A stretch of 64,000 nucleotides of DNA, from NCBI GenBank assembly GCA_965216335.1, contig OZ244154.1, positions 3,720,001 to 3,784,000 on the forward strand, written 5' to 3'. Under the pieces are notes generated by a model. That model saw nothing but the letters and a program-made list of their open reading frames with translations, made no database searches and had not been told where the DNA came from. This document shows, in pieces, positions 16,601 through 25,899 of the stretch; positions within the stretch are counted from its first letter, which is position 1; every line of letters begins with the position of its first letter. A program made the position numbers and the translations under genes. This DNA comes from JAHEJE01 sp965216335. Its GTDB lineage: Bacteria; Pseudomonadota; Alphaproteobacteria; Rhizobiales; Aestuariivirgaceae.

Positions 16601-17092
16601 ATGGCTGTCGTAACACGGCCAGCCCGTCCGGCAGATTGCCCGCGCATCGCCGAGATCTACAATCAGGGCATCGAAGACCGTATCGCGACATTCGAGACCG
16701 AACCTCGGACCGCCACCGACATCGAGACCTGGCTCGCCGGCATCGATCCCGTGTGGGTGGCCGAGATCGCAGGCACCACAGAGGCATTCGCCCGCCTGTC
16801 GCCTTACCGCAGCCGTGCCTGCTACGCCGGTATCCGTGAGTTCTCGGTCTATGTCGCCCGCGACCGGCGTGGTGCCGGGTTGGGCGAGGCCGTCATGCAC
16901 CATGTGCTCGAGCAAGCCGCAACAGCCGGCGTCCACAAGATCATCGCCCGCATTTTCAAGCAGAACACCGCCAGCCTCGCCCTGTGCGACAGGCTCGGCT
17001 TCCGCCGTGTCGGCACCTATGAAAAGCATGGTCGGCTCGACGGCATCTGGCGTGATTGCGTCATCGTCGAACGGCTCATCGGCGAGGCTTGA
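16601..17092 (+). CDS. GNAT N-acetyltransferase (phosphinothricin/arsinothricin acetyltransferase-like)
   Basis: 163 residues. The start (TRPARPADCPRIAEIYNQGIEDRIATFE) and the acetyl-CoA-binding stretch EFSVYVARDRRGAGLGEAVM (QxxGxG/A-type RRGAG loop) match the Pat/ArsN1 subgroup of GNAT enzymes, which acetylate phosphinothricin, arsinothricin or methionine sulfone-like amino acids. GFRRVGTYEKHGRLDG near the end is also typical. The actual substrate is unknown. It follows ccrM by one base and overlaps the convergent mutY gene by 17 bp. Confidence 0.88.
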   Translation: MAVVTRPARPADCPRIAEIYNQGIEDRIATFETEPRTATDIETWLAGIDPVWVAEIAGTTEAFARLSPYRSRACYAGIREFSVYVARDRRGAGLGEAVMHHVLEQAATAGVHKIIARIFKQNTASLALCDRLGFRRVGTYEKHGRLDGIWRDCVIVERLIGEA

Positions 17093-18134
17093 GCGTATCC
17101 GGCCCCAGAACCGCCGCCACCACCTTCCTCATCACGCTTGGCAAGGCCTCATGCGCCAGCTCATCGGGCGCGACCCACCGGCAGTCCGCCGGTGCCCCGG
17201 TACCGCTCGCTCGTCCGCGCACGATGTCCAGCTTCAGATGAAAGTGCGTAAACGTGTGCTCGACGGCCAGACCGGTGTCCCGCCAGTCCGCCTCGAGCGG
17301 CGCACCGGAACGCCCCCCGGCAACATCGCCCCAGGTGCCTGACGGCACCTCCATCATGCCGCCCAGCAGCCCCTTTTCCGGCCGCCGCCGCAGCAGGACC
17401 GCACCGTCCGCCCGTTCCAGCCAGAACACCGTGCCATGCCGCACCGGCCGCGCCGCCTTGGCGCGCCTGCGCGGCAGGGTATCGGCAATTCCCAACCGCC
17501 GGCCCGCGCACGCCTCCTGCCACGGGCAGATCAGGCAGTTCGCCTGACGCGGCGCACATATGGTTGCGCCGAGGTCCATCATCGCCTGGGCAAAATCGCC
17601 GGCCCGCCGTTCCGGCACCAGCTCTGCCGCCAGCCGTCTGATCTGCGGCTTCACATCCGGCAGCGGTGTCTCAAGGGCATGCAGCCGCGCCATCACCCGC
17701 TCGACATTGCCGTCCACCGCCGCCGCCGGCTCATCGAAAGCGATCGCTGCGATCGCCGCCGCCGTATAAGGCCCTATCCCGGGCAGCTTCACCAGTTCCG
17801 CCGCCGTTCCGGGAAAGGTTCCACCATGCTCTTGCGTCACCACCCGCGCACACTTGTGCAGATTGCGCGCCCGCGCGTAATAGCCGAGCCCCGCCCAGCG
17901 CCGCAACACGTCATCCAGCTCCGCTGCGGCCAGGTCTTCCACCCTTGGCCAGCGCGCCGTGAAGTCGATGTAGTAGGGCTTCACCGCCGCCACGGTGGTC
18001 TGCTGCAGCATGATTTCCGACAGCCACACCCGGTAAGCATCGGCCCGCTCCCCCGGCCGGGCCCGCCATGGCAGGCTGCGCCGGTGCCGGTCGTACCAGC
18101 CCAAAAGAGCCCGCTGCAGCGCCTCGGCGTTCAT
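17076..18134 (-). CDS. mutY: A/G-specific adenine glycosylase
   Basis: 352 residues. The N-terminal EIMLQQTTVAAVKPYY and the helix-hairpin-helix with catalytic Asp, LPGIGPYTAAAIAAIAF then VDGNVERV, identify MutY. The [4Fe-4S] site appears as CAPRQANCLICPWQEAC, with the C-x6-C-x2-C-x5-C spacing. The C-terminal Nudix-like domain, which recognises 8-oxoguanine, begins near residue 225 (HGTVFWLERADGAVLLRRRP). It removes adenine mispaired with 8-oxoG. It is divergent from the DUF721 gene, the usual alphaproteobacterial neighbour. Confidence 0.96.
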   Translation of the reverse strand: MNAEALQRALLGWYDRHRRSLPWRARPGERADAYRVWLSEIMLQQTTVAAVKPYYIDFTARWPRVEDLAAAELDDVLRRWAGLGYYARARNLHKCARVVTQEHGGTFPGTAAELVKLPGIGPYTAAAIAAIAFDEPAAAVDGNVERVMARLHALETPLPDVKPQIRRLAAELVPERRAGDFAQAMMDLGATICAPRQANCLICPWQEACAGRRLGIADTLPRRRAKAARPVRHGTVFWLERADGAVLLRRRPEKGLLGGMMEVPSGTWGDVAGGRSGAPLEADWRDTGLAVEHTFTHFHLKLDIVRGRASGTGAPADCRWVAPDELAHEALPSVMRKVVAAVLGPDTLKPRR

Positions 18135-18202
18135 GTCTGGTACATGTGCAATGGTGGATAATCGCCCGAATGTGATGCCCGGTTGAAGCCCAGCACACTA
18201 TA

Positions 18203-18736
18203 GTGGACCGGAAGTTTTTCAACGCAGGAAAGCGACTGAGGCGCGTGAAAACCCTTCACAAATACACCCGTAATCTGACCCGGGCGGCGTTCGAGCGCTA
18301 TGGTTTCGGCTATGGCGAGCTGCTGGCCCGCTGGCCGGAGATCGTCGGCGCCGACCTTGCAGAGGTCAGTGCGCCGGAGCGCATCAAATGGCCGCGCCGC
18401 CATGACGGCCGGCCCGATCGCGGCCAGCCCGGCGGCGGAACGCTTGTTGTCCGCGTCGCCGAGGGCAGGGGCCTCGAACTCCACTATCTCAGCCCCCGCA
18501 TCATCGAACGCATCAACGGTTTCTACGGCTATACCGCCATTGCCGGGCTCAAGCTCTTGCAGGGCAAGCTGCCCAAAGCCAATGCCCGCCTCCTCAGGCG
18601 CAAGCCCGATCCGGCCAGCCTTGCCAAGGTGGAGCAACGTTTGCACGCCATCGGCGATGAACAGTTGCGCCGGTCATTGAAACGCCTTGGTGAAGGCGTT
18701 CTGTCTCAATCACAGTCGGGTGTGAAGGTCGAATGA
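18203..18736 (+). CDS. DUF721 (DciA-like) protein
   Basis: About 177 residues from a GTG at 18203; an internal GTG at 18245 is an alternative. The conserved core FGYGELLARWPEIVGADLAEVSAPERIKWPR lies near residues 36-65, and VVRVAEGRGLELHYLSPRIIERIN follows. DUF721 includes DciA, the ancestral loader of the DnaB helicase, so a replication role is likely but unproved for this subgroup. It sits between mutY and the dsbA-like gene, in the usual alphaproteobacterial order. Confidence 0.85.
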   Translation: MDRKFFNAGKRLRRVKTLHKYTRNLTRAAFERYGFGYGELLARWPEIVGADLAEVSAPERIKWPRRHDGRPDRGQPGGGTLVVRVAEGRGLELHYLSPRIIERINGFYGYTAIAGLKLLQGKLPKANARLLRRKPDPASLAKVEQRLHAIGDEQLRRSLKRLGEGVLSQSQSGVKVE

Positions 18737-18810
18737 TTCGCCTGAAAATTCGTGCCACGCCCCACATAATCATTGGAATTCTCCACAACATCTAGTAGTT
18801 AGGAGCCGAC

Positions 18811-19485
18811 ATGAAACTAAATCGCCGAATTTTGCTGCTGTCCGGCGCCGCGGCTGCCGCCGCCGGCATCACCTATTTCGCCGTCAGGGGCGCCTCCCAG
18901 GACGCCATCGCCATACCCGGGATCACCCCGGCCAAGGCCCAGGAGGCCAACCTCTCCGACCTGGCAGAGGCGCCGGCCATGGGTGAAATGGCGCTCGGCC
19001 AGGACGACGCCCCGGTCACCATCATCGAGTACGCCTCGGCCACCTGCCCGCACTGTGCGAACTTCCACGAGGGCCCGTTCAAGAAGATCAAGTCCGAGTT
19101 CATCGACACCGGCAAGGTGCGTTTCATCTTCCGCGAATTCCCGTTCGACGATCTGGCGCTCGCCGCCTTCATGCTGGCCCGTTGCGCGCCCAAGGAAAAA
19201 TACTTCCCGATGCTCGACGTGCTGTTCGAACAGCAGGGCACCTGGACCCGCAACAATCCCAAGGGCGAACTGTTCAAGATCGCCAAGCTGGCCGGATTTA
19301 CCGAGGAAAGTTTCGAAGCCTGCCTGAAAAATGAGGAAATCGCCAAGGGCATCCTTGCTATTCGTGAGAAGGCTGGGACATCCTATGGCATTGATTCGAC
19401 GCCGACATTCTTCATCAACGGAGAAAAGCTGCAGGGCAATCAGGATTTTGAGGCCTTCAAGCAGAAGATCGAAGCGGCGGGATAG
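18811..19485 (+). CDS. DsbA-family periplasmic thioredoxin-fold protein
   Basis: 224 residues with an N-terminal membrane/signal segment (RRILLLSGAAAAAAGITYFAV). A thioredoxin-like fold follows: APVTIIEYASATCPHCANFHE carries the CPHC active site near residue 78-81, and the cis-Pro loop is GIDSTPTFFINGE near the C terminus. Family members oxidise or isomerise disulfides in the periplasm. It directly precedes smc, a neighbourhood conserved in Hyphomicrobiales. Confidence 0.92.
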   Translation: MKLNRRILLLSGAAAAAAGITYFAVRGASQDAIAIPGITPAKAQEANLSDLAEAPAMGEMALGQDDAPVTIIEYASATCPHCANFHEGPFKKIKSEFIDTGKVRFIFREFPFDDLALAAFMLARCAPKEKYFPMLDVLFEQQGTWTRNNPKGELFKIAKLAGFTEESFEACLKNEEIAKGILAIREKAGTSYGIDSTPTFFINGEKLQGNQDFEAFKQKIEAAG

Positions 19486-19554
19486 GGGCGTATCAAGCGG
19501 CGGGACAGGTGCTGGAACGCGTAGACCGCACCTGATGAGGGGACGACAGATCGC

Positions 19555-22500
19555 ATGAAATTCTCCCGGTTGAGGCTCTCGGGCTTCAAATCCTTTGTCG
19601 AACCCACCGAACTGCATATCGAGCCCGGCCTGACCGGCGTCGTCGGCCCCAACGGCTGTGGCAAGTCCAACCTGCTGGAAGCCTTGCGCTGGGTGATGGG
19701 CGAAACGTCGTACAAGTCCATGCGCGCCTCCGGCATGGACGACGTGATCTTCTCCGGCACCGCCTCGCGCCCGGCCCGCAACATGGCCGAGGTCGTCGTC
19801 ACCCTCGACAATGCCGACCGCACCGCGCCGGCGCACTACAACGAAGACGAAGCCGTCGAAATCTCCCGCCGCATCGAGCGCGAGGCCGGCTCGGCCTACC
19901 GCATCAACGGCCGCGATGCCCGCGCCCGCGACGTTCAGCTGCTGTTCGCCGATGCCTCCACCGGCGCCCGTTCGCCGGCTCTCGTCCGCCAGGGCCAGAT
20001 CGGCGAGATCATCAGCTCAAAGCCCCAAGCCCGCCGCCGCATTCTCGAGGAAGCCGCCGGCATCACCGGCCTGCACACCCGCCGCCACGAGGCTGAGCTG
20101 AAGCTCAACGCGGCGGAGAACAACCTCGCCCGCATCGAGGACGTCGTCGGCCAGCTCGAAAGCCAGCTTGCCTCCCTGAAGCGCCAGGCCCGTCATGCCG
20201 CCAAGTACAAACAGCTCTCCGCCGACATCCGCCGCTTCGAAGCCGCCGGGCTTTACATGGCCTGGAAGGGTGCCAGGGAAACGCTGACCAACGAGCAGAC
20301 CCGGCTCGACGAGGTCACCCGCCTGCTCGCCGGCTTCACCAGGGCGGTGTCGGAAAAGACCCGCGCCCGCGATGCCGCGCACGAAAAGCTTCCCAAGCTG
20401 CGAGAGAACGAAACCGTCCGCGCCGCCGTCCTGCAGCGCCTCAACATCGAGCGCGAAGGCCTTGAGCGCGAGGAGGCCCAGGCCGCCGAGCGCCGCGCCG
20501 AACTGGAAGGCCGCCAGACCCAGGCCGAGGCCGACCTTGCCCGCGAACGCGACATTCTCGGCGACACCGATGGCGTTCTTGCCCGCCTCGATGCCGAACA
20601 GGCCGAACTCGAAGCCGCCAGCGGCGATGACGGCACCGCCCGCGCCGAGGCCGCCAGGGCCCTGCAGGAGGTCGCCGACAAGCTGTCGCGCGCCCAGGCG
20701 GCCGCCGACGACGCCAACACCCGGCTCACCGAACTCACCACCCGCCGCGACCAGCTCGCCCGCGCCGTTGCCGAGCTTGCAGCCCGCATCGAACGTCTCG
20801 AGCGCGAGGCCGGCGATGTCGCGGCCCAGCGCGAAAGACTCATCGCCGAAACCGGCGGCACTGAAAACGCCAACCGCCTGTCCGCCGGCGTCGAGACCGC
20901 CATCCAGGCCGCCGCCGCCGCCGAGGCCCGGGTCGGCGATACCGAAACCGCCGTGCGCGACCTGCGCGAGCGCGAAACCGCCGCCCGCCGCACCTACGAC
21001 GAGACCCGCCGCACATCAGAAAATCTCACCACCGAAGTACGTACCCTCACCAAGCTGCTCAACGTCGCCGATGGCGATCTGTGGCCGCCGCTGATCGACG
21101 CCCTCAAGGTCGACCCCGGGTACGAGACCGCCCTCGGTGCTGCCCTTGGCGATGACATCGACGCCCCCGCCGACGAGGCCGCCCCGATCCATTGGAAGGC
21201 CCTGCCGCCGCTGGATGGCGTTCCTGGTCTGCCGGACAATATCGCCACCCTGTCGGACTTCGTTCAGGCGCCTGCCGCGCTTGCCCGCCGACTGTCCCAT
21301 GTCGGCGTGGTCGATGCTCAAGACGGCCCGCGTCTGCAAAAGCTGCTGCAACCCGGCCAGCGCCTCGTCTCGCTTGAGGGCGACCTGTGGCGCTGGGACG
21401 GCTATGCCGCCGCCGCCGATGCCCCCACCGCCGCAGCCAAGCGCCTGGCCGAGCGCAACCGCCTGGTTTCGCTGCAGGACGAAAGCGCCGCCGCCGCCCG
21501 CGCCACGGAACAGGCCCGCGCCGTGCTCGACGAGGCCCGCAGCGCCCTTGAAGCCGCCACCGCCGCCGAGCGCGACCAGCGCACCGCCTGGCGCACCGCC
21601 ACCGCCGCCGTCGAAGAGGCCCGCAAGGCCCTGTCGGTCCACGAGCGCGAAATCTCCGAACAGCTCCAGCAGGTCTCCGCACTTGCAGAAGCCGCCCGGC
21701 GTCTTGAGGACAGCCTGAATGAGGCCCGCACCACCCTGGGCGAGCGTCAGTCCGAGAGCCAGGCTCTGCCCGCTGCCGATGGCTTGGAAACCGAACTGGC
21801 CGGGCTGCGCGCCGCGCTCGATCAGGCCCGTGCCGAATATGCCGACGTCCGGGCCCGCCACGACGGTCTGGAACGCGAAGCCCGGCTGCGCTCGGATCGC
21901 CTCAAAGCCATCGCCGGCGAACGCCAGCAATGGCAGGATCGTGCCAAGAAGGCCGGCGGCCAGATTGAAACCCTGACCGGCCGCGCCGCCAACCTCGCCA
22001 AACAGCTCGCCGAACTGATCGATGTCCCGGCCCATTTCGAAGCCAAGCGCAACAAGCTGATGACCATGTTGTCCGAGGCCGAGCGCGATCGCACCGCTGC
22101 CGCCGATGCCCTGGCTGCCGCGGAAAACGAAGCGCGCGCTGCAGATGCCACCTTGCGCGAGGCCGAAACCCACCTCGCCGAGACCCGCGAGGAACACGCC
22201 CGGCTTGGCGTGCGCATCGAATCCGCCGGTGAGCGTCAGGCCGAGATCGAAGCCCGAATTGCCGAAGTCCTGCACTGTCCGCCGGACGACATCGTCGAAA
22301 CCGCCGGGCTTGATGCTGAAACCCTGCCGCCGAAGGACGAAATCGACACCAAGCTGCTGACCCTGCGCGACCAGCGCGAACGCCTCGGCGGTGTCAACCT
22401 GCGCGCCGAGGAGGAGGCCGAGGAGGTCTCAGCCCAGCTCACCGAACTCACCACCGAGCGCGACGACCTGATCGCCGCCATCAACAAGTTGCGCGGCGGC

Positions 22501-23010
22501 ATCGCCCGCCTCAACCATGAAGGCCGCCAGCGCCTGCTGGAAGCTTTCGACAAGGTCAACGACAGCTTCGGCGACCTGTTCACCCGCCTGTTCGGCGGCG
22601 GCAAGGCCGAGCTTCAGCTCATCGAGAGCGACGACCCGCTCGAGGCCGGCCTGGAAATCCTCGCCCATCCTCCGGGCAAGCGCCCGCAGGTCCTGTCGCT
22701 CCTGTCAGGCGGCGAACAGGCGCTCACCGCCCTGGCGCTGATCTTTGCCGTGTTCCTCACCAACCCGTCGCCGATCTGCGTCCTCGACGAGGTCGACGCT
22801 CCGCTCGACGACCACAATGTCGAACGCTTCTGCAATCTGCTCGATGCCATGCTGGAGCGCACCGACACCCGCTTCCTGATCATCACCCACCACGCGCTGA
22901 CCATGTCGCGCATGAACCGCCTGTTCGGCGTCACCATGCAGGAGCGCGGCGTCAGCCAGCTGGTCAGCGTCGACCTGCAAACCGCAGAAGGCTTGCGCGA
23001 GGCGAGCTGA
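19555..23010 (+). CDS. smc: chromosome segregation protein SMC
   Basis: 1151 residues. The N-terminal ATPase half starts KFSRLRLSGFKSFVEPTELHIEPGLTGV, with Walker A GPNGCGKSNLLEALRW at about residues 32-47. Long Ala/Glu/Arg-rich coiled coils flank a hinge around residues 510-620. The C-terminal half has the ABC signature LSGGEQALTALALIFAVF and Walker B ICVLDEVDAPLDDHNV. SMC dimers extrude DNA loops with ScpA and ScpB to organise the chromosome. Length, order and motifs are all normal. Confidence 0.97.
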   Translation: MKFSRLRLSGFKSFVEPTELHIEPGLTGVVGPNGCGKSNLLEALRWVMGETSYKSMRASGMDDVIFSGTASRPARNMAEVVVTLDNADRTAPAHYNEDEAVEISRRIEREAGSAYRINGRDARARDVQLLFADASTGARSPALVRQGQIGEIISSKPQARRRILEEAAGITGLHTRRHEAELKLNAAENNLARIEDVVGQLESQLASLKRQARHAAKYKQLSADIRRFEAAGLYMAWKGARETLTNEQTRLDEVTRLLAGFTRAVSEKTRARDAAHEKLPKLRENETVRAAVLQRLNIEREGLEREEAQAAERRAELEGRQTQAEADLARERDILGDTDGVLARLDAEQAELEAASGDDGTARAEAARALQEVADKLSRAQAAADDANTRLTELTTRRDQLARAVAELAARIERLEREAGDVAAQRERLIAETGGTENANRLSAGVETAIQAAAAAEARVGDTETAVRDLRERETAARRTYDETRRTSENLTTEVRTLTKLLNVADGDLWPPLIDALKVDPGYETALGAALGDDIDAPADEAAPIHWKALPPLDGVPGLPDNIATLSDFVQAPAALARRLSHVGVVDAQDGPRLQKLLQPGQRLVSLEGDLWRWDGYAAAADAPTAAAKRLAERNRLVSLQDESAAAARATEQARAVLDEARSALEAATAAERDQRTAWRTATAAVEEARKALSVHEREISEQLQQVSALAEAARRLEDSLNEARTTLGERQSESQALPAADGLETELAGLRAALDQARAEYADVRARHDGLEREARLRSDRLKAIAGERQQWQDRAKKAGGQIETLTGRAANLAKQLAELIDVPAHFEAKRNKLMTMLSEAERDRTAAADALAAAENEARAADATLREAETHLAETREEHARLGVRIESAGERQAEIEARIAEVLHCPPDDIVETAGLDAETLPPKDEIDTKLLTLRDQRERLGGVNLRAEEEAEEVSAQLTELTTERDDLIAAINKLRGGIARLNHEGRQRLLEAFDKVNDSFGDLFTRLFGGGKAELQLIESDDPLEAGLEILAHPPGKRPQVLSLLSGGEQALTALALIFAVFLTNPSPICVLDEVDAPLDDHNVERFCNLLDAMLERTDTRFLIITHHALTMSRMNRLFGVTMQERGVSQLVSVDLQTAEGLREAS

Positions 23011-23165
23011 ACGGCGAAATGGGCCTCGCCAGCGCTATAACCCTGAATGTCCACAGGCCCTAAGCCGGCCACCACCAATTGCTGAGGCCTTTGCCGCAGG
23101 AAGTGCTGGCATCACCGGCTCAACCGCTTTAATTTCACAGCTGACTTGGGCGGGATAGGTGAAAG

Positions 23166-24548
23166 ATGGATTGGGTCCTAACGGTTGAACTGATTGTCTT
23201 CGTGGTGCTTTTGGCACTGTCGGGTTTCTTTTCCAGTTCCGAAACGGCCCTGTTTTCGCTGAACCAACGCCAGCGCGAGCAGATGCGCCAGGAGGACAAT
23301 CCGAAGATCGATTTGATCGAACGCCTGCTCAGCGAGCCCCGGCGGCTTATCGTCACCATCCTGATCGGCAACGAATTCGTCAATGTCGCGGCATCGGTTA
23401 TATCGGCGGCCATCGTCATCAGGTTCCTTGGTGCCGACAGCAAGCTGATCAACCTGCTGATCATGGTGCCGATCTTGCTGTTGATTGGTGAAATCACGCC
23501 AAAGACCCTGGCGATCCGCAACAATGCTGCCTTCGCGACGTTTCAGAGCCGGCCGATCGAACTGTTTGCCAGGCTGATCACTCCCCTGCGTATCGTGATC
23601 CGCGCCATCTCCGACTTCTTCACCACGCTCATCGTCGGCAAGGAACGCAGCCAGGGCAACATCGTGACCGAGGACATGGTCCGCACCCTGGCACAGGAGG
23701 CGGTCGGCGAGGGGGTGCTCGGCCACCAGGAAGCCACCTACATCGGGCAGATTTTCGACTTTGGCCACAAGACCTTGGCGGACATCCAGACGCCGCGCTC
23801 GAACGTCTTCTTCCTGCCTTCGGACATGCCGCCGAGCGAGATGATCGCTCAACTGCGGCAAACCCGCTACACGCGCGTGCCGATCTACCGTGTGCACCGC
23901 GACGAGGTCATCGGCATCCTGCACAGCCGCGACCTCATGTCGGTCGACCTCAAGGACATCGACGAGCATCCCGACCGCCTGCTGCAGGTGTTGCGCGAAC
24001 CCTATCTCGTGCCGGAAAACAAGTCGGCCAACGATCTGTTCCGGACCTTCCGCAAACGCCAGCTGTCCCTTGCCCTGACGGTTGATGAGTACGGCGGCAT
24101 CACCGGACTGGTGTCGATGGAAGACCTGCTGGAATGCATCTTCGGCGACATTCCGAGCCCCTCCGACGTCAACGAGCAGTCCGACATCGAGGTGCATCCG
24201 GACGGCACCAGACACGTCGAGGGCGCAATGTCGCTTGAGCAGTTCAACAAGGAGTTCGGACAGACCCTGGAAAACGAGGAGTTTGAAACCATCGGCGGCG
24301 TCATCCTCGATGCGTTCGGCGAACTGCCGCCCGTCGGAACGCTGGTGAGCCTCGAACCCCTGGAATTCACGGTTACTGAAGTCGTCGACAACCGTATCAT
24401 GCAGCTTGCTGTCAGGGAAACCCCGCTGGGCGACGGTGGCGTACCAATGGAGCCGCCGGCAGAACTGGTTGCCATGCCCGATGCACTGCCCGAACGGCAA
24501 TCGGATGAAGGCCAACCTGCCAAACCTTCTGATGGAGGTGCGTCATGA
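23166..24548 (+). CDS. CNNM/CBS-domain protein (HlyC/CorC family), first copy
   Basis: 460 residues. The N-terminal DUF21/CNNM membrane domain (about residues 1-180) contains LSGFFSSSETALFSLN and IGEITPKTLAIRN. A CBS pair follows (QTPRSNVFFLPSDMPPSEMI; VDEYGGITGLVSMEDLLECIFG), then a C-terminal CorC_HlyC domain ending near residue 430. The family is implicated in Mg2+/Co2+ efflux or membrane-damage resistance rather than haemolysis. Its stop overlaps the start of the paralogous downstream gene by an ATGA, so the two are translationally coupled and may form a heteromer. Confidence 0.92.
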   Translation: MDWVLTVELIVFVVLLALSGFFSSSETALFSLNQRQREQMRQEDNPKIDLIERLLSEPRRLIVTILIGNEFVNVAASVISAAIVIRFLGADSKLINLLIMVPILLLIGEITPKTLAIRNNAAFATFQSRPIELFARLITPLRIVIRAISDFFTTLIVGKERSQGNIVTEDMVRTLAQEAVGEGVLGHQEATYIGQIFDFGHKTLADIQTPRSNVFFLPSDMPPSEMIAQLRQTRYTRVPIYRVHRDEVIGILHSRDLMSVDLKDIDEHPDRLLQVLREPYLVPENKSANDLFRTFRKRQLSLALTVDEYGGITGLVSMEDLLECIFGDIPSPSDVNEQSDIEVHPDGTRHVEGAMSLEQFNKEFGQTLENEEFETIGGVILDAFGELPPVGTLVSLEPLEFTVTEVVDNRIMQLAVRETPLGDGGVPMEPPAELVAMPDALPERQSDEGQPAKPSDGGAS

Positions 24549-25783
24549 TGGACATCGTCCCCACATTGCTCGTGATCATCTTCTGCCTGGTTGCCGAAGG
24601 CTTCTTTTCCGGCACCGAGATCGGTCTGGTCAGCGCCGACCGCAACAAGCTGCGCCATGACGCGGCAAAGGGCTCGCGCGGTGCGGCCCTTGCCCTGAAC
24701 ATGCTGGAAAAGCCCGAGTGGCTGTTGTCGACCACGCTGGTCGGCACCAACATCGCGGTCGTCACCAACACCACGATGGTCACCGCCCTGACGATTCAGC
24801 TGATCGGTGCGAAGTACAGCTTCGTCGCCGTCGCCGTTGTCGCGCCCCTGATCTGGATTTTCGGCGAGATCGTTCCCAAGAGCGTGTTTCAGCAGCGCGC
24901 CAATGCCATCACGCCCAGAGCGATCTTCGTCATCAAGTTTTTCTCCTACCTGTTCTATCCGATCCTGATCGTGTTCAGTCTGATGACGCGGCTGTTGTCC
25001 TGGATTGTCGGTGACCGGCAACCCTCCAACCCGTTCACATTGCGCGAAGAGATCGTCTCGATGCTGCAGATGCCGGCCGAAGGCGGCGATATCAAGCCGA
25101 CCGAAAACAAGATGATCCGGCGCCTCTTCGATTTTTCCGAGACAACGGCCGGCGATGTCATGGTCCCGCTGATCGACGTGAGCGGCATCGAAAGGAATGC
25201 AAACGTCGGCGATGCCATGCTTTTGGCGTCCAAGGAGGCCCACCACCTGCTGCCGGTCTACGACCAGCGGGTGGATCAGATCATCGGCCAACTCGATTGC
25301 CTCGAGTTGCTGGGAATAGATGCCCGCAAGCCCATCCAGCCCCATATCCGCAAAGTGGACTACGTGCCGGCCGCCAGGGGTATCCAGGAGCTGCTGATCG
25401 ACATGCGCCGTGACAGCCAGGTGCTGTCGATTGTGGTTGATGAATTCGGTGGTGCCGAAGGAATTGTCACCATCGAGGACATCATGGAGGAGGTCGTTGA
25501 GGACCTGCAGGACGAGTACGATGCCGGTGAGACCAGCCCCCAATGGATCCGCAAGCTCGGCGACCGTGACTATGTCGTCAGCGCCCGCACCGAACTGGAT
25601 GCGCTGACCGAAAAGCTAGGCCTCAAACTGCCCGAGGGAAACTACACCAGCCTGTCCGGCTTCCTGCTCGACAAGGCGGCGGATATCCCGCCGGCCGGCA
25701 AAGTCATCGTCTATCAGGACTTGAAATTCACCATCGAGCGCGCCACGCCGAGGCTCATCCAGGAAGTCCGTATCCAGTGGTGA
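24545..25783 (+). CDS. CNNM/CBS-domain protein (HlyC/CorC family), second copy
   Basis: 412 residues with the same architecture as its upstream neighbour: CNNM membrane domain (LVAEGFFSGTEIGLVSADRNKLRH; FGEIVPKSVFQQ), CBS domains (AGDVMVPLIDVSGIERNANVG; VDEFGGAEGIVTIEDIMEEVV), and a CorC_HlyC tail ending IERATPRLIQEVRIQW. The sequences are clearly diverged, so this is an old tandem pair. It starts within the stop codon of the first copy. Both are probably inner-membrane ion-efflux-related proteins. Confidence 0.92.
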   Translation: MMDIVPTLLVIIFCLVAEGFFSGTEIGLVSADRNKLRHDAAKGSRGAALALNMLEKPEWLLSTTLVGTNIAVVTNTTMVTALTIQLIGAKYSFVAVAVVAPLIWIFGEIVPKSVFQQRANAITPRAIFVIKFFSYLFYPILIVFSLMTRLLSWIVGDRQPSNPFTLREEIVSMLQMPAEGGDIKPTENKMIRRLFDFSETTAGDVMVPLIDVSGIERNANVGDAMLLASKEAHHLLPVYDQRVDQIIGQLDCLELLGIDARKPIQPHIRKVDYVPAARGIQELLIDMRRDSQVLSIVVDEFGGAEGIVTIEDIMEEVVEDLQDEYDAGETSPQWIRKLGDRDYVVSARTELDALTEKLGLKLPEGNYTSLSGFLLDKAADIPPAGKVIVYQDLKFTIERATPRLIQEVRIQW

Positions 25784-25899
25784 CATTCACGAAAAGATCG
25801 CTTTAACTCCGGCTCTAAACCAACACAGGCTTGCGCACCGCGCTGCACACGCGCCACAATCGCTGAACCTTTCAATCAACTCTTTGAGGACTTTCGCCA

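Noticed and set aside
23178..24515. 445-codon antisense frame opposite the first CNNM gene
   Set aside because: Shadow of a strongly supported gene. The translated product is His/Asp/Val-rich without recognisable motifs.
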